Positions 52,376-61,330 of a stretch of DNA of 64,000 nucleotides are shown here, one piece after another. The notes beneath the pieces are model-generated. The model saw nothing but the letters and a program-made list of their open reading frames with translations, was not told the origin of the DNA and did no database searches. The stretch's first letter is position 1. Each line of letters starts with the position of its first letter. The position numbers were made by a program, and so were the translations under genes. The DNA is from Acidobacteriota bacterium. GTDB taxonomy: Bacteria; Acidobacteriota; Terriglobia; Terriglobales; Acidobacteriaceae. Where the stretch lies: contig JAFDVV010000038.1 of assembly GCA_018268775.1 (NCBI GenBank), positions 1 to 64,000 of the forward strand, in the 5' to 3' direction.

Positions 52376-55300
52376 GTGCAATCCCTGATTCGACTCTTCA
52401 TACGCAACCGCGCCATCGTGCTCATTGTCTTCGCGGTAATGATGGCCGCGGGCGCATTCGCGCTCTCGCGGCTGGACATCGAGGCATACCCGGACCCCTC
52501 GCCGCCTCTCGTCGAGGTCATCACGCAAAACCCGTCGTGGTCTGCCGAAGAGATGGAACAGCAAGTGACGGTGCCGGTGGAGACGACGCTGAACGGCACC
52601 CCTCATCTGGACCAGGTGCGCTCGATCTCGATCTTCGGCCTGTCCGACGTGAAGCTCTACTTCAGCTTCGGCTCGGACTACTTCCGCGACCGGCAGGAGG
52701 TATTGAACCGCCTTCAGACGCTGCAACTGCCGAACAATCTGCAACCGCAGCTCTCGCCGTGGTCGCCCATCGGCGAGATCTACCGCTACCAGCTCACCGG
52801 CCCGGGCTACACACTCAATGAACTCAAGGCCACGCAGGACTGGCTGGTGCGTCGCGAGCTGAAGCAGGTGCCAGGCATCATCGACATCACCACCTTCGGC
52901 GGCACCACGCGCCAGTACCAGGTGGAGGCCGACCCGAACAAGCTGATCGCCTTTGGCGTGACGCTGCCGCAGGTGATCACGGCCATCCAGAACTCAAACG
53001 CCAACGCGGGCGGCAACTACCTTCAGATGGGCAACCAGAACGTCAACGTACGCGCCATTGGACTGGTGCGCGGCACCGAAGACATCGCCTCCATCGTGGT
53101 CGCGCAGAAGAATGGCGCACCGATCAAGGTGGGAGACATCGGCACCGTAAAGGAGGGCTTCCAGCCACGTCTGGGACAGGTGGGCCGCGACAAGCAGAAC
53201 GACATCGTGCTCGGCATCGTGCTGCTGCAAAAAGAAGAGCAATCGCTGCCCGCGCTGAAGGGCCTCAAGGAGAAGATCGCGGCGCTCAACAGCGGGACGC
53301 TGCTTCCTCCGGGCATGAAGATCAGCACGATCTACGACCGGAGCACCCTGATTGCGAACACCACGCACACGGTGTGGGAGATCGTCGCCATGGGTCTGTT
53401 CCTGGTGACCTTCGTCCTGCTCTCGACACTTGGCGACATTCGGATCACCTGCATCGCGGCGGTCACTATTCCCTTCTCCATCCTGTTTGCGTTCGGCATG
53501 ATGGTGGTGACGGGCCACTCGGCGAACCTGATCTCGATCGGAGCGATCGACTTCGGCATTCTGGCGCACGCCTCCATCATTGTGACGGAGAGCATCTTCC
53601 GCAAGTTTTCGCGGCGCGTTCCGGGCGAGGAGACGCGCGACCTGATCGTTGAAGGCGCCACGGAAGCCGCGCGCCCGGTGCTGTTTTCGACGGCGAGCAT
53701 CCTGGTGTCGTTCATCCCTCTGTTCACCATGCAGGGCGTCGCCGGCCAGATATTCGCGCCGATGTCGGTCACGTATGGGTTCGCGCTCGGCGGTGCGTTG
53801 ATGTTCGCGCTGATCTTCTCTCCCGTGCTGGCGTACGTTACCGCTCCGACCGAGGTCAAGATCGGCGGATCGCGAAATACGCGGTTTGGAATCTGGCTGC
53901 GCGAGCGCTATTCGCAGATATTCGAGGGCATGATGCGCCGCTCCCGCATGGTATGGACGCTCGCCGGTCTGGGAGTGCTGTGTGGCGTGCTCTGCTTCAT
54001 CTTTGTCGGCGGCGAGTTCATGCCGCCCCTGGAAGAGGGCAACCTGTGGATCCGCGTGACGCTGCCTCAGGACATCTCGTTCGACACGGCGGCGGACCTC
54101 GCCAACCAGTTCCGTGCGCTGGTCGCGGAGTCGCCCGAGGTGACGCAGACGACCTCGCAGATGGGGCGGCCCGACGATGGCACCGACGTCACCACCTTCA
54201 ACAACGTTGAACTCTCCGTACGCTTGAGCCCCGCCTCGAAGTGGCGGCCGGGCCTTACGAAGCCCGCGCTGATCGACGAGATCGGCAAGCGCCTCTCTCG
54301 CTACCCAGGTGTCGAACTCAACTTTTCGCAGAACATCCAGGACAATGTGGAAGAGGCAATGTCGGGCGTGAAGGGAGAGAACTCGCTGAAGCTCTTCGGA
54401 GACGACTTCGACACGCTCGAGAACTATGCCCAGAAGATCGAGGGCGTGATGAAATCGGTCCGCGGTGTCACGGACATCGGCATCTTCCAGGTCGGGGGCC
54501 AGCCTTCGCTGATCATCCACATCAACCGGGCCGCAGCGGCACGCTATGGAGTGATGCCTGGCGATATCAACGCCGCCATCCAGGCCGCTGTTGGTGGCGC
54601 GGCCGTCTCACAGGTGATTGAAGGAGACCGCCGCTTCGACCTGACGGTACGGTACCCGCTGACCTCCCGCGGCAATATGGACGAGATACGGCGCATCCTT
54701 ATTCCCGCCGCCGACGGCTCCAATGTTCCGCTCGGCCAGTTGGCCGACGTGAGCATGCGCAATGGCAGCTTCATGATCTACCGCGAAGGCGGCCGGCGAT
54801 ACATCCCGGTGAAGTTCTCGGTGCGCGGGCGCGACCTTGCCAGCACCATCAAAGAGCTTCAGGGCAAACTCTCCGACCAGGTCAAACTGCCGTCCGGCTA
54901 TAACTACACATGGGCCGGCGAGTTCGACTCCCTGCGCAAGGAGCAGCGCCGCCTGCTGGTGATCGTGCCCATCTCGATCACCATCATTACGCTGCTGTTA
55001 TATATGCAGTTCGGGTCGTGGCACGATGCGTTGCTCATCATCGCCATCCTTCCGCTATGCGCGGTCGGCGGTATGGCGTCGCTCTTCATCTCGCACACAC
55101 CGTTCAGTATCTCGGCAGCCGTAGGGTTCACCTCACTGCTGGGTATCGCAACGCTGGGGTCGGTCGTCTTCGTCACTGGCGTGCGCCGCGCACAACGGGA
55201 AAACCCCACGCCCGAGGGCCTGCACCACGGCTGCGTCGACGAGATGCTGCCAGTCATCATGGCCTGCTTCGCCGCGGGGCTTGGGCTGCTGCCCGCCGCC

Positions 55301-55456
55301 GTCTCGCATGGCATCGGAGCGCAGGCGCAGCAACCGCTGGCGAGGGTCGTCGTCGGAGGCATGGTCACGACAGTCCTCTCGATCCTCTTCGTCCTGCCGC
55401 TGATGTTGCGGCACCCGCCCAGCCACCCGATATCGAACATCGGCGAGACGGAGTGA
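52376..55456 (+). CDS. RND heavy-metal-type efflux pump (CzcA/CusA-like) with altered proton relay
   Basis: A 1026-residue inner-membrane RND transporter with 12 predicted helices and two large periplasmic loops. NPSWSAEEMEQQVTVPVET and SIFGLSDVKLYFSFGSDYF mark the first porter domain, and GEFMPPLEEGNLWIR the second. The HME-RND helix 4 motif DFGxxxDGAxxxxE here reads DFGILAHASIIVTE: Asp392 and Glu405 are kept but the middle Asp is His398 (codon 53567-53569). The substrate could be a divalent metal, Cu/Ag or something non-metal. GTG start, 4 bp after the adaptor gene. Confidence 0.93.
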   Translation: MQSLIRLFIRNRAIVLIVFAVMMAAGAFALSRLDIEAYPDPSPPLVEVITQNPSWSAEEMEQQVTVPVETTLNGTPHLDQVRSISIFGLSDVKLYFSFGSDYFRDRQEVLNRLQTLQLPNNLQPQLSPWSPIGEIYRYQLTGPGYTLNELKATQDWLVRRELKQVPGIIDITTFGGTTRQYQVEADPNKLIAFGVTLPQVITAIQNSNANAGGNYLQMGNQNVNVRAIGLVRGTEDIASIVVAQKNGAPIKVGDIGTVKEGFQPRLGQVGRDKQNDIVLGIVLLQKEEQSLPALKGLKEKIAALNSGTLLPPGMKISTIYDRSTLIANTTHTVWEIVAMGLFLVTFVLLSTLGDIRITCIAAVTIPFSILFAFGMMVVTGHSANLISIGAIDFGILAHASIIVTESIFRKFSRRVPGEETRDLIVEGATEAARPVLFSTASILVSFIPLFTMQGVAGQIFAPMSVTYGFALGGALMFALIFSPVLAYVTAPTEVKIGGSRNTRFGIWLRERYSQIFEGMMRRSRMVWTLAGLGVLCGVLCFIFVGGEFMPPLEEGNLWIRVTLPQDISFDTAADLANQFRALVAESPEVTQTTSQMGRPDDGTDVTTFNNVELSVRLSPASKWRPGLTKPALIDEIGKRLSRYPGVELNFSQNIQDNVEEAMSGVKGENSLKLFGDDFDTLENYAQKIEGVMKSVRGVTDIGIFQVGGQPSLIIHINRAAAARYGVMPGDINAAIQAAVGGAAVSQVIEGDRRFDLTVRYPLTSRGNMDEIRRILIPAADGSNVPLGQLADVSMRNGSFMIYREGGRRYIPVKFSVRGRDLASTIKELQGKLSDQVKLPSGYNYTWAGEFDSLRKEQRRLLVIVPISITIITLLLYMQFGSWHDALLIIAILPLCAVGGMASLFISHTPFSISAAVGFTSLLGIATLGSVVFVTGVRRAQRENPTPEGLHHGCVDEMLPVIMACFAAGLGLLPAAVSHGIGAQAQQPLARVVVGGMVTTVLSILFVLPLMLRHPPSHPISNIGETE

Positions 55457-55481
55457 GGACTTCTGTTGCTGCCGGGTTTGC

Positions 55482-56801
55482 TCAGGACCAAAGCCCGGCA
55501 GCACTTTCGTCTTTTGTATTCGAGCATGCCTTCCTCGCAACGATGCTGCGCGGACCAAACCCAGCCGCGTCCATTACTACCTGAACGAAGACCCAGATGA
55601 TAGGCAGACGTAACAACGCTCCACAATACGCCCACCCCAGGTGTAGGTGCTCCAGTACTCGCGCCATGGCTCGTACACCATCGACTGGCGCACTGCCATC
55701 ACCCGGCACGTAACGCATTCTACTAATCGACCCTTGGGGTAGCGTCTCGGCTGCTATGATTTCGAGCCCGATCGGCTTGCGCGCCTCAATCCAGTGCCGC
55801 GCCTCGCTACATGGACCGCAGCTTTCTGCCATGTAGAGACGAGCACTTTTTGCATCGGCAACCGGCCTCCAACGTGGAAACCACCTATGCACTTCTGCTC
55901 TGTAGTTTGTCCACTCGGCGCCAAACCTGCGTCGCAGGTCATGGCCTTCGTCCCACTCAGCGATTCCCGCGCTGTAGACAATCGACATGGCCGCAATCCC
56001 CGCGAACCACCAATTGCGCAGCAGTGCAGCCCACGCCAATAAAACGATTCCGCATGAGAGCTGCATCGGATTCGCAACGTAGCGGTACACTCCACTCGTC
56101 ACCAATCGCTTCGGCGCGTCGTAGGGAATGGGCGTTCCGCCGCCACGCTCGGCAAACTCAAGGACCGCCGAAACCCCTGGGACGGCCAAGAGAAAGACCG
56201 CCTGCAAGCTCATCTGGCGCAGCCACGATGGCAGGCTCAGCAATGGCTTCCATCCCAGGCCCGGCCTCAATGCAAAGACAATCTCAGGCAGCAGGAACAG
56301 AAAGACAAGACCGGCGGTAGCTACCTGGAGCATTGCACGACCACGCACACACGAGTCTTCGAGGGTCCAACGCGAGATGAAAAGAGCCGGTACGAAGATG
56401 AATGCGACAGCGACGAGCTCTCCAACGAGCCATGATGGTTCAAGAAACAGCGCCGGGTATAAGAGAGGCATGGCGAGCAGATCGACGCCGATCATGATTG
56501 CGAGCACCCAGGGCAAACGCATCCGAGGAAACGCCAGCGGAGGAAGTGTACCCCAGAGCAACACCCAGCCAACATAGAGCGCAAGCGCCATGCCGCCGAA
56601 AGCCGGACGCGCATTGGCGAAGGTCCACCATCTGCTCCACGGATGTAACTGAAGAAGGGGCAACGATGCTGCAACCCAGAGTGTGCTCAACAGGCAGGCA
56701 GCGAACTGCCTCGGCCTTCTTCCATTGAGCAGGCGGGCTGCCAGTGATGCCATCAATGGAACATAGATCGCTGCGACGTAGATCCAGTTTTCGCCGATCA
56801 T
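55482..56801 (-). CDS. Isoprenylcysteine methyltransferase-like membrane protein with C-terminal CGPC domain
   Basis: A 439-residue protein. About eight N-terminal membrane helices (1-260) include an ICMT/NnrU-type methyltransferase core, GGGTPIPYDAPKRLVTSGVYRYVANPMQL in pieces, with RFGAEWTNYRAEVHRWFPRW near 300. The last 120 residues carry YMAESCGPCSEARHWIEARKP, a glutaredoxin/DCC-like fold with a CGPC motif. The combination suggests modification of a small molecule or lipid at the membrane plus redox chemistry, but neither substrate is known. Its start overlaps the upstream gene's stop by 4 bp; the TetR gene leads the operon. Confidence 0.75.
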   Translation of the reverse strand: MIGENWIYVAAIYVPLMASLAARLLNGRRPRQFAACLLSTLWVAASLPLLQLHPWSRWWTFANARPAFGGMALALYVGWVLLWGTLPPLAFPRMRLPWVLAIMIGVDLLAMPLLYPALFLEPSWLVGELVAVAFIFVPALFISRWTLEDSCVRGRAMLQVATAGLVFLFLLPEIVFALRPGLGWKPLLSLPSWLRQMSLQAVFLLAVPGVSAVLEFAERGGGTPIPYDAPKRLVTSGVYRYVANPMQLSCGIVLLAWAALLRNWWFAGIAAMSIVYSAGIAEWDEGHDLRRRFGAEWTNYRAEVHRWFPRWRPVADAKSARLYMAESCGPCSEARHWIEARKPIGLEIIAAETLPQGSISRMRYVPGDGSAPVDGVRAMARVLEHLHLGWAYCGALLRLPIIWVFVQVVMDAAGFGPRSIVARKACSNTKDESAAGLWS

Positions 56802-57718
56802 AGTCCCTCGCGTCCTTGGGGCGCAGCATTGGCTTCGATCAGAAATTCAGCGGCCCTGGATACTGCCAGCCGTTCCCAGGGAGTGAAGTACCAGGCTGGG
56901 TCGAGTTGCCTGTCGAAGCCGATTCGCCATGAAACCTCGGTGTGCCGGGAGTCGATCTTTCTCCACGTCACGTCAGAGCTTCTCCAGAGAAGCCACTGTG
57001 TCAGCTTGCTCTTATCGCTTACCGTTTCAAAACGGACATAACCGGGCCGCGATTCAACCACCTTCATCACCAGATCGCCGGGAGGATCGCCTTCAGCTCC
57101 CGCAAAATGAATCGTTCTTGTCGAGCCAATATCCATGCCTTTACCGTAGGCCGCCAACGGACGGGGAAACCCGATCCGAAGCATTCCCGGCAAGGGGACC
57201 TCGACTCTGGGGCTCTGCTCGAGAGCACGCGCCACATCTGCTTCAGTTGCCGTCACGACACGGCTCACCTTCACACTTTGCATACGATGAAACGTTAGCT
57301 CTGGAACAACTCCCTCAAGGCAGAGCGGAAGCAAAACAACTGCGACGCAAACCAACGTACCTTCGCGCTTCTCGCGACGCCAGTCCACAATTAGGCCTAC
57401 AACGATTCCGACAGCGTAAAACAAAGGCGCCGCAAACAGAATGCAGAGATACCCTTCGCCAAGGATTGGAGCGATGATAAGTAGCGCCAATGTGATGGCT
57501 TTGAGGATCCCACCCGTTACCGTCTCCGCCTTTGGCGCAAGCGCGAGAAGAATGGCAAGTACGGCTGGAATACCCAGAAACATTGCAGCGCTCTGACCAA
57601 GGTGTTGATGAAGCAGAATGCGATAGAGCGCAGAAACCGCACTTACTGCAACGATAAGAAAGACCAGCGCACGCCGGCCAGCCCTCTCTTCGTTCTTTTC
57701 GTCAGCCTGTTCTGGCAT
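56798..57718 (-). CDS. Membrane protein with SRPBCC-like C-terminal domain
   Basis: A 306-residue protein. Residues about 18-140 form four or five membrane helices; the remainder looks like a START/polyketide-cyclase (SRPBCC) fold (VSRVVTATEADVARALEQSP; VRFETVSDKSKLTQWLLWRSSDVTWRKID in pieces; HTEVSWRIGFDRQLDPAWYFTPWE). Such domains bind hydrophobic ligands. Its stop overlaps the methyltransferase-like gene by 4 bp and it starts 26 bp after the TetR gene, so the three are one transcript. Confidence 0.7.
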   Translation of the reverse strand: MPEQADEKNEERAGRRALVFLIVAVSAVSALYRILLHQHLGQSAAMFLGIPAVLAILLALAPKAETVTGGILKAITLALLIIAPILGEGYLCILFAAPLFYAVGIVVGLIVDWRREKREGTLVCVAVVLLPLCLEGVVPELTFHRMQSVKVSRVVTATEADVARALEQSPRVEVPLPGMLRIGFPRPLAAYGKGMDIGSTRTIHFAGAEGDPPGDLVMKVVESRPGYVRFETVSDKSKLTQWLLWRSSDVTWRKIDSRHTEVSWRIGFDRQLDPAWYFTPWERLAVSRAAEFLIEANAAPQGREGL

Positions 57719-57744
57719 ACTTCACCTCGTCCTTGTGATTAAGG

Positions 57745-58425
57745 TTAGTTTTCGGGCAAGAGCTGAGCTTCGGTAAGAAGGCCCAATAACTTCGCGCGTA
57801 CCGGCCGAAGCAAGGGCAGCTTTGCCAGCGATAAAAATTTCAACGAGAGCTCGAGCGCTCCATCGGCAAGTCTCCGAGTTCGCACCTGGCGCTTTGTATT
57901 GTCATAGAGAAACATCACCAGCAGCCCCATCTGCAGCGACCACAACGCTACAGGAAGCAGCCGGACGAGATCGGCCGGTAGCTTCTCAACGGCAAGGGCC
58001 TGCCTGAAGACATCCATACTGCGGTTCCGAATATCCTCTGTCCCCTTTCCAAGGCAGGAGATAGGGTTCTCCGGCTCCCCGGCATAACGAAAGACCACGC
58101 CAAGCAGGCGGCGATCGTCTCCGATGAGATCGAACTTCGAGTCGAATACGGCTTTCAATCTGTTGCGAAGGCTTTTCTCGTGTGCGAACGCCTCATTGCA
58201 GATCCTTTCCTGATCGCTCTGAATCGCTTCGTAATAGGCCTGGATGATCGCCTCTTTGCCGGGGAAGTAATAGTAGGCTGCACCTTTGGCAACGCCTGCA
58301 CGCGAGGCCACATCCTGCATGGTCGTCGCATCGAACCCCTTTTCTCGGAACAACTCCAGCGCAGAGTCGTATATCAGGCGCCGTGTCTGCTCCGCTTTCC
58401 CGGTCGAGAGTGCCGTTTTGAACAT
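57745..58425 (-). CDS. TetR family transcriptional regulator
   Basis: A 226-residue repressor. The helix-turn-helix reads TRRLIYDSALELFREKGFDATTMQDVASRAGVAKGAAYYYFPGKEA in pieces (residues about 10-58). The ligand domain is helical and includes VKKL-free Leu-rich ends typical of the family. I choose the ATG at 58425 over 58479 because the longer version would translate one of three inverted repeats (58427-58443) that look like its own operators. It probably represses itself and the two membrane-protein genes downstream. Confidence 0.88.
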   Translation of the reverse strand: MFKTALSTGKAEQTRRLIYDSALELFREKGFDATTMQDVASRAGVAKGAAYYYFPGKEAIIQAYYEAIQSDQERICNEAFAHEKSLRNRLKAVFDSKFDLIGDDRRLLGVVFRYAGEPENPISCLGKGTEDIRNRSMDVFRQALAVEKLPADLVRLLPVALWSLQMGLLVMFLYDNTKRQVRTRRLADGALELSLKFLSLAKLPLLRPVRAKLLGLLTEAQLLPEN

Positions 58426-58426
58426 G

Positions 58427-58496
58427 GTCAAATTTTGGATGACTGAAACCAGCGCCGTCAAGTCTTTTTTTGACTGCATTCAAATTTTTGGTTGAA
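58427..58496. promoter_or_regulatory. Three tandem candidate TetR operators
   Basis: GTCA-N9-TGAC at 58427-58443, GTCAA-N8-TTGAC at 58457-58474, and TTCAA-N8-TTGAA at 58479-58496 share the same arm sequence. Their centres are about 30 and 22 bp apart, near whole numbers of helical turns. They sit immediately upstream of the preferred TetR start. Confidence 0.6.
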
Positions 58497-58501
58497 TTTC
58501 T

Positions 58502-59341
58502 CTACCGCGCGATGCCGATGGCGTTCAGCATGCGCCCGGCAACGCCGTGCTCGGCGCGGTGCGAGAAGTACTTTCGCTCGCCGGTGACGGTGCGTGAGCA
58601 GGCGGTGCATTCGCCGATCATGGAGATTCGTTCCGGCGCGACGCCTGCATCGATGAGCTGGTGCCGGTTTGCCTGCCAAAGATCGACGTAGAGTTGCGGC
58701 GCCTGGCCGTCGGTGCCAGGTCGCGTCGTAAACAGGTCCTGCGCGTAGTGGAAGCGGGCGGCGAACTGCTCGCGAACCTCTTCGCCCACGGCGTAGCAGC
58801 AGGCCCCGATGGAAGGACCGACCACAGCCACCATCTCGCGCGGCTGAGATTTGTACTGCTGCTGCATGAGACTGATTCCCTGCTCCACTATTCCAGCGAC
58901 GGTGCCTCGCCATCCGGCGTGGAAGGCGCCGACGGCCCGGTGGACGGGATCGACGACCAGAACGGGGACGCAATCGGCGGTGCCCACGGCGAGGAGCACT
59001 CCCGGCACGTTAGTCACAAGCCCGTCACCTTCGAGGACGGCCTTGCCCTCGGGAGTTTCAAGGGTGCCCTGAAGCGCCTCGTCTCCGACAACCCTGACCA
59101 CCCCGGAGTGGATCTGGCGGATGGCGACCAGTTGCATCGGCTCGCCGGGTAGGCTGATGGCCTGGACGAAGGCGCTCCGGTTCTGCCGCACATGCGCGGG
59201 GTCGTCTTCCCTGGTCCAACCGAGGTTGAGGGTCAGGCCGCTGTATGCGGTGGAGATGCCGCCAGCCCGTGTGCTGAACCCGTGGCGCAGCCAGCCGAGA
59301 TCATCCCAGGAAGCTACGGTTCCGATATCGATTTCCACCAT
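58502..59341 (-). CDS. pgeF: PgeF/YfiH-family laccase-domain protein (peptidoglycan editing / purine nucleoside enzyme)
   Basis: A 279-residue protein of the Cu-oxidase_4 family. Zinc-ligand motifs IRQIHSGVV near 75, TADCVPVLVVDPVHRAVGAFHAGWRGTV (in pieces) near 123-145 with the Cys and His ligands, and GPSIGACCYAVGEEV near 175 are all present. Members act as purine nucleoside phosphorylase/adenosine deaminase and in E. coli as the peptidoglycan-editing factor. The ATG start gives the expected N-terminus. It ends just before the TetR operator cluster, so the TetR promoter overlaps its 3' flank. Confidence 0.92.
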   Translation of the reverse strand: MVEIDIGTVASWDDLGWLRHGFSTRAGGISTAYSGLTLNLGWTREDDPAHVRQNRSAFVQAISLPGEPMQLVAIRQIHSGVVRVVGDEALQGTLETPEGKAVLEGDGLVTNVPGVLLAVGTADCVPVLVVDPVHRAVGAFHAGWRGTVAGIVEQGISLMQQQYKSQPREMVAVVGPSIGACCYAVGEEVREQFAARFHYAQDLFTTRPGTDGQAPQLYVDLWQANRHQLIDAGVAPERISMIGECTACSRTVTGERKYFSHRAEHGVAGRMLNAIGIAR

Positions 59342-59503
59342 AATCGCCTCATTCTAAGCCGCTTGCCCGTTGACTTTTTCACACACAGACAGTCTGATGA
59401 AGGAAGGCTGGGGTGTTTTGCGCGAGCGTTCGCTAACCCCCTTTTCTTTCAACAAAAAGTTGCATCTCAACCTCACCCTCTGTAAGATACCCCGATTGTA
59501 GAC

Positions 59504-61252
59504 ATGAGAACGAACGTGCCCACTCAAACCGCCGCTTCACAGCTACTTCGTACCCGGATTGGCAAGGTATGCGTCGCCATCATCGGGTCAACCGCCTCCG
59601 AGATGATCGAAAAGGCCAGTGCCGTGGTCAAGGAGACCCCGTTTCTCGAGTTCCGGCTGGATTACCTGGAAAAGCCGCTTGCCGCGCTGCCTAAGATGAA
59701 GCATTTCTTCGCGGAAAATACGGCCTCCGTTGGCGTAGCAACCTGTCGACGCTCAGCAAACGGAGGCAAGTTCAAGGGCACGATTGCCGAAGAGATGGAG
59801 ATTCTCGGCAAGGCTGCCGGCGCGGGTTTTCACCTGGCCGACGTGGAGCTTGAGACAGCCGAGGTGCTCAAAAAGGGCGAACTGCAGAAGCTGCGCGACA
59901 CGGGTATTGCACTCATCGTGAGCCATCACGACTTCAACCAGACGAAAGACCTCGACAAGATCTACCAACGTATCCAGCCGTTTCACCCGGACTTTGTAAA
60001 GATTGTGCCGACGGCGAAGTCGCTGACCGACAACGTGACGCTGATGCGGTTTATTGAGCACATGAACGAGAGTGCGGACATCATCGGCATCTGCATGGGC
60101 GATGCCGGAATCATCTCGCGCGTACTTGGACTGCGGGCGGGTTCGGTGTTTACCTTCGCCGCGGCGACGCAGGGCGAAGAGACTGGGCCGGGGCAGATCG
60201 CGGCGCGCACGCTGCTCGAGACCTACCGTATCGACCAGGTGGACGCGGCCACCAAGGTGTACGGCGTTGCGGGCAACCCGATCAAAAGCTCGCTATCGCC
60301 GGTCATGATGAACACGGCCTTCCGCCGCGAGACGGTGAACGCCGTCTACCTGGCATTGCAGGCGACGAAGGTAAGCGATCTGCTAAAGCTGGTCGCCGAG
60401 ATTCCGATCCAGGGCCTGAGCATCACGATGCCGCACAAGCAGGAGATCATGGCACACCTCGAGAACACGGATCCACTGTCGGCCAAGATCGGCGCATGCA
60501 ACACGGTGCTGCGGGCGCAGGACGGCAAGCTGTACGGCTTCAACACCGACGTTGCTGGCATCATAGGGCCGCTGGAGAAGCGCATCTCGCTGCGAGGAGC
60601 GAAGGCGCTGGTACTGGGAGCAGGTGGTGCTGCTCGGGCCGCAGTCTTCGGCCTGCGTGATCGCGGGGCCGAGGTCTTCATCCTGAACCGCACGGCCGAG
60701 ACGGCACAGAAGCTGGCACGGCAGGCGGGAGCGAAGACGATCAAGAAAGAGGCCGTGGCAAAGACGGCGTTCGACGTGATCATCAACGCGACCTCGATCG
60801 GCATGGCTGGGCAGAAGGGCACGCACCTGATCGAAGCCAAGGACCTGAACACGAAGCTGGTCTTCGACCTGGTGTACAACCCCATCGAGACGCCGCTGAT
60901 CCGCATGGCGCGGCAGCAAGGCATCGCCTTCATTACAGGCGTGGAGATGTTTGTGCAGCAGGGCGCGCGCCAGTTTGAGATATGGACCGGCAAGCCCGCT
61001 CCTGAAGAGGAGATGCTGCGCGTGGTGATTCATGCGCTGCGCCAGCAGGCCGAAGTCGCAGCCGCTGAGGCTCCTCCAGCGGCGGCGAAGGCAGCACCAG
61101 CCAGCACGATACCCGCAGCGAAGGCTCCAACATCCGCAGCAAAGACCCCGGCAGTGGCAAAGGCATCGGCTAAAGCGCCGGTTGCGAAGTCCTCTGCGAA
61201 GGCGGCGAAGGCACCTGCCAAACCCGCGAAGGCGAAGAAGAAAAAGGCTTGA
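59504..61252 (+). CDS. aroDE: Fused 3-dehydroquinate dehydratase (type I) / shikimate dehydrogenase, with Ala/Lys tail
   Basis: A 582-residue bifunctional enzyme for two consecutive shikimate-pathway steps. Residues about 20-240 are AroD type I: EFRLDYLE, HHDFNQT and the Schiff-base Lys in FVKIVPTAKS near 168. Residues about 245-510 are AroE: YGVAGNPIKSSLSP, catalytic Lys in ITMPHKQEI near 310, NTVLR, GFNTDVAGI, GAGGAARAAVFGL and ATSIGM. Residues about 515-582 are an Ala/Pro/Lys-rich tail ending in KKKKA, like histone H1 tails and of unknown purpose. AroDE fusions are known in plants and some bacteria. Confidence 0.95.
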   Translation: MRTNVPTQTAASQLLRTRIGKVCVAIIGSTASEMIEKASAVVKETPFLEFRLDYLEKPLAALPKMKHFFAENTASVGVATCRRSANGGKFKGTIAEEMEILGKAAGAGFHLADVELETAEVLKKGELQKLRDTGIALIVSHHDFNQTKDLDKIYQRIQPFHPDFVKIVPTAKSLTDNVTLMRFIEHMNESADIIGICMGDAGIISRVLGLRAGSVFTFAAATQGEETGPGQIAARTLLETYRIDQVDAATKVYGVAGNPIKSSLSPVMMNTAFRRETVNAVYLALQATKVSDLLKLVAEIPIQGLSITMPHKQEIMAHLENTDPLSAKIGACNTVLRAQDGKLYGFNTDVAGIIGPLEKRISLRGAKALVLGAGGAARAAVFGLRDRGAEVFILNRTAETAQKLARQAGAKTIKKEAVAKTAFDVIINATSIGMAGQKGTHLIEAKDLNTKLVFDLVYNPIETPLIRMARQQGIAFITGVEMFVQQGARQFEIWTGKPAPEEEMLRVVIHALRQQAEVAAAEAPPAAAKAAPASTIPAAKAPTSAAKTPAVAKASAKAPVAKSSAKAAKAPAKPAKAKKKKA

Positions 61253-61273
61253 AGATCGGAAGCGGCAATACGC

Positions 61274-61308
61274 GAGAATGGCCCGGCGAAGGATGCCGGG
61301 CCATTCTC
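61274..61308. terminator. Strong hairpin between convergent aroDE and barrel gene
   Basis: A perfect 14-bp stem (61274-61287 with 61295-61308) and 7-base loop lie between the convergent genes. The flanks are not strongly T-rich. Confidence 0.75.
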
Positions 61309-61330
61309 TGTTGGGTATCACCAACGACCG

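Noticed and set aside
52994-54520. 508-codon minus-strand open frame opposite the RND pump gene
   Set aside because: Arg/Asp/His-rich translation characteristic of an antisense frame; the plus-strand pump has all family motifs.
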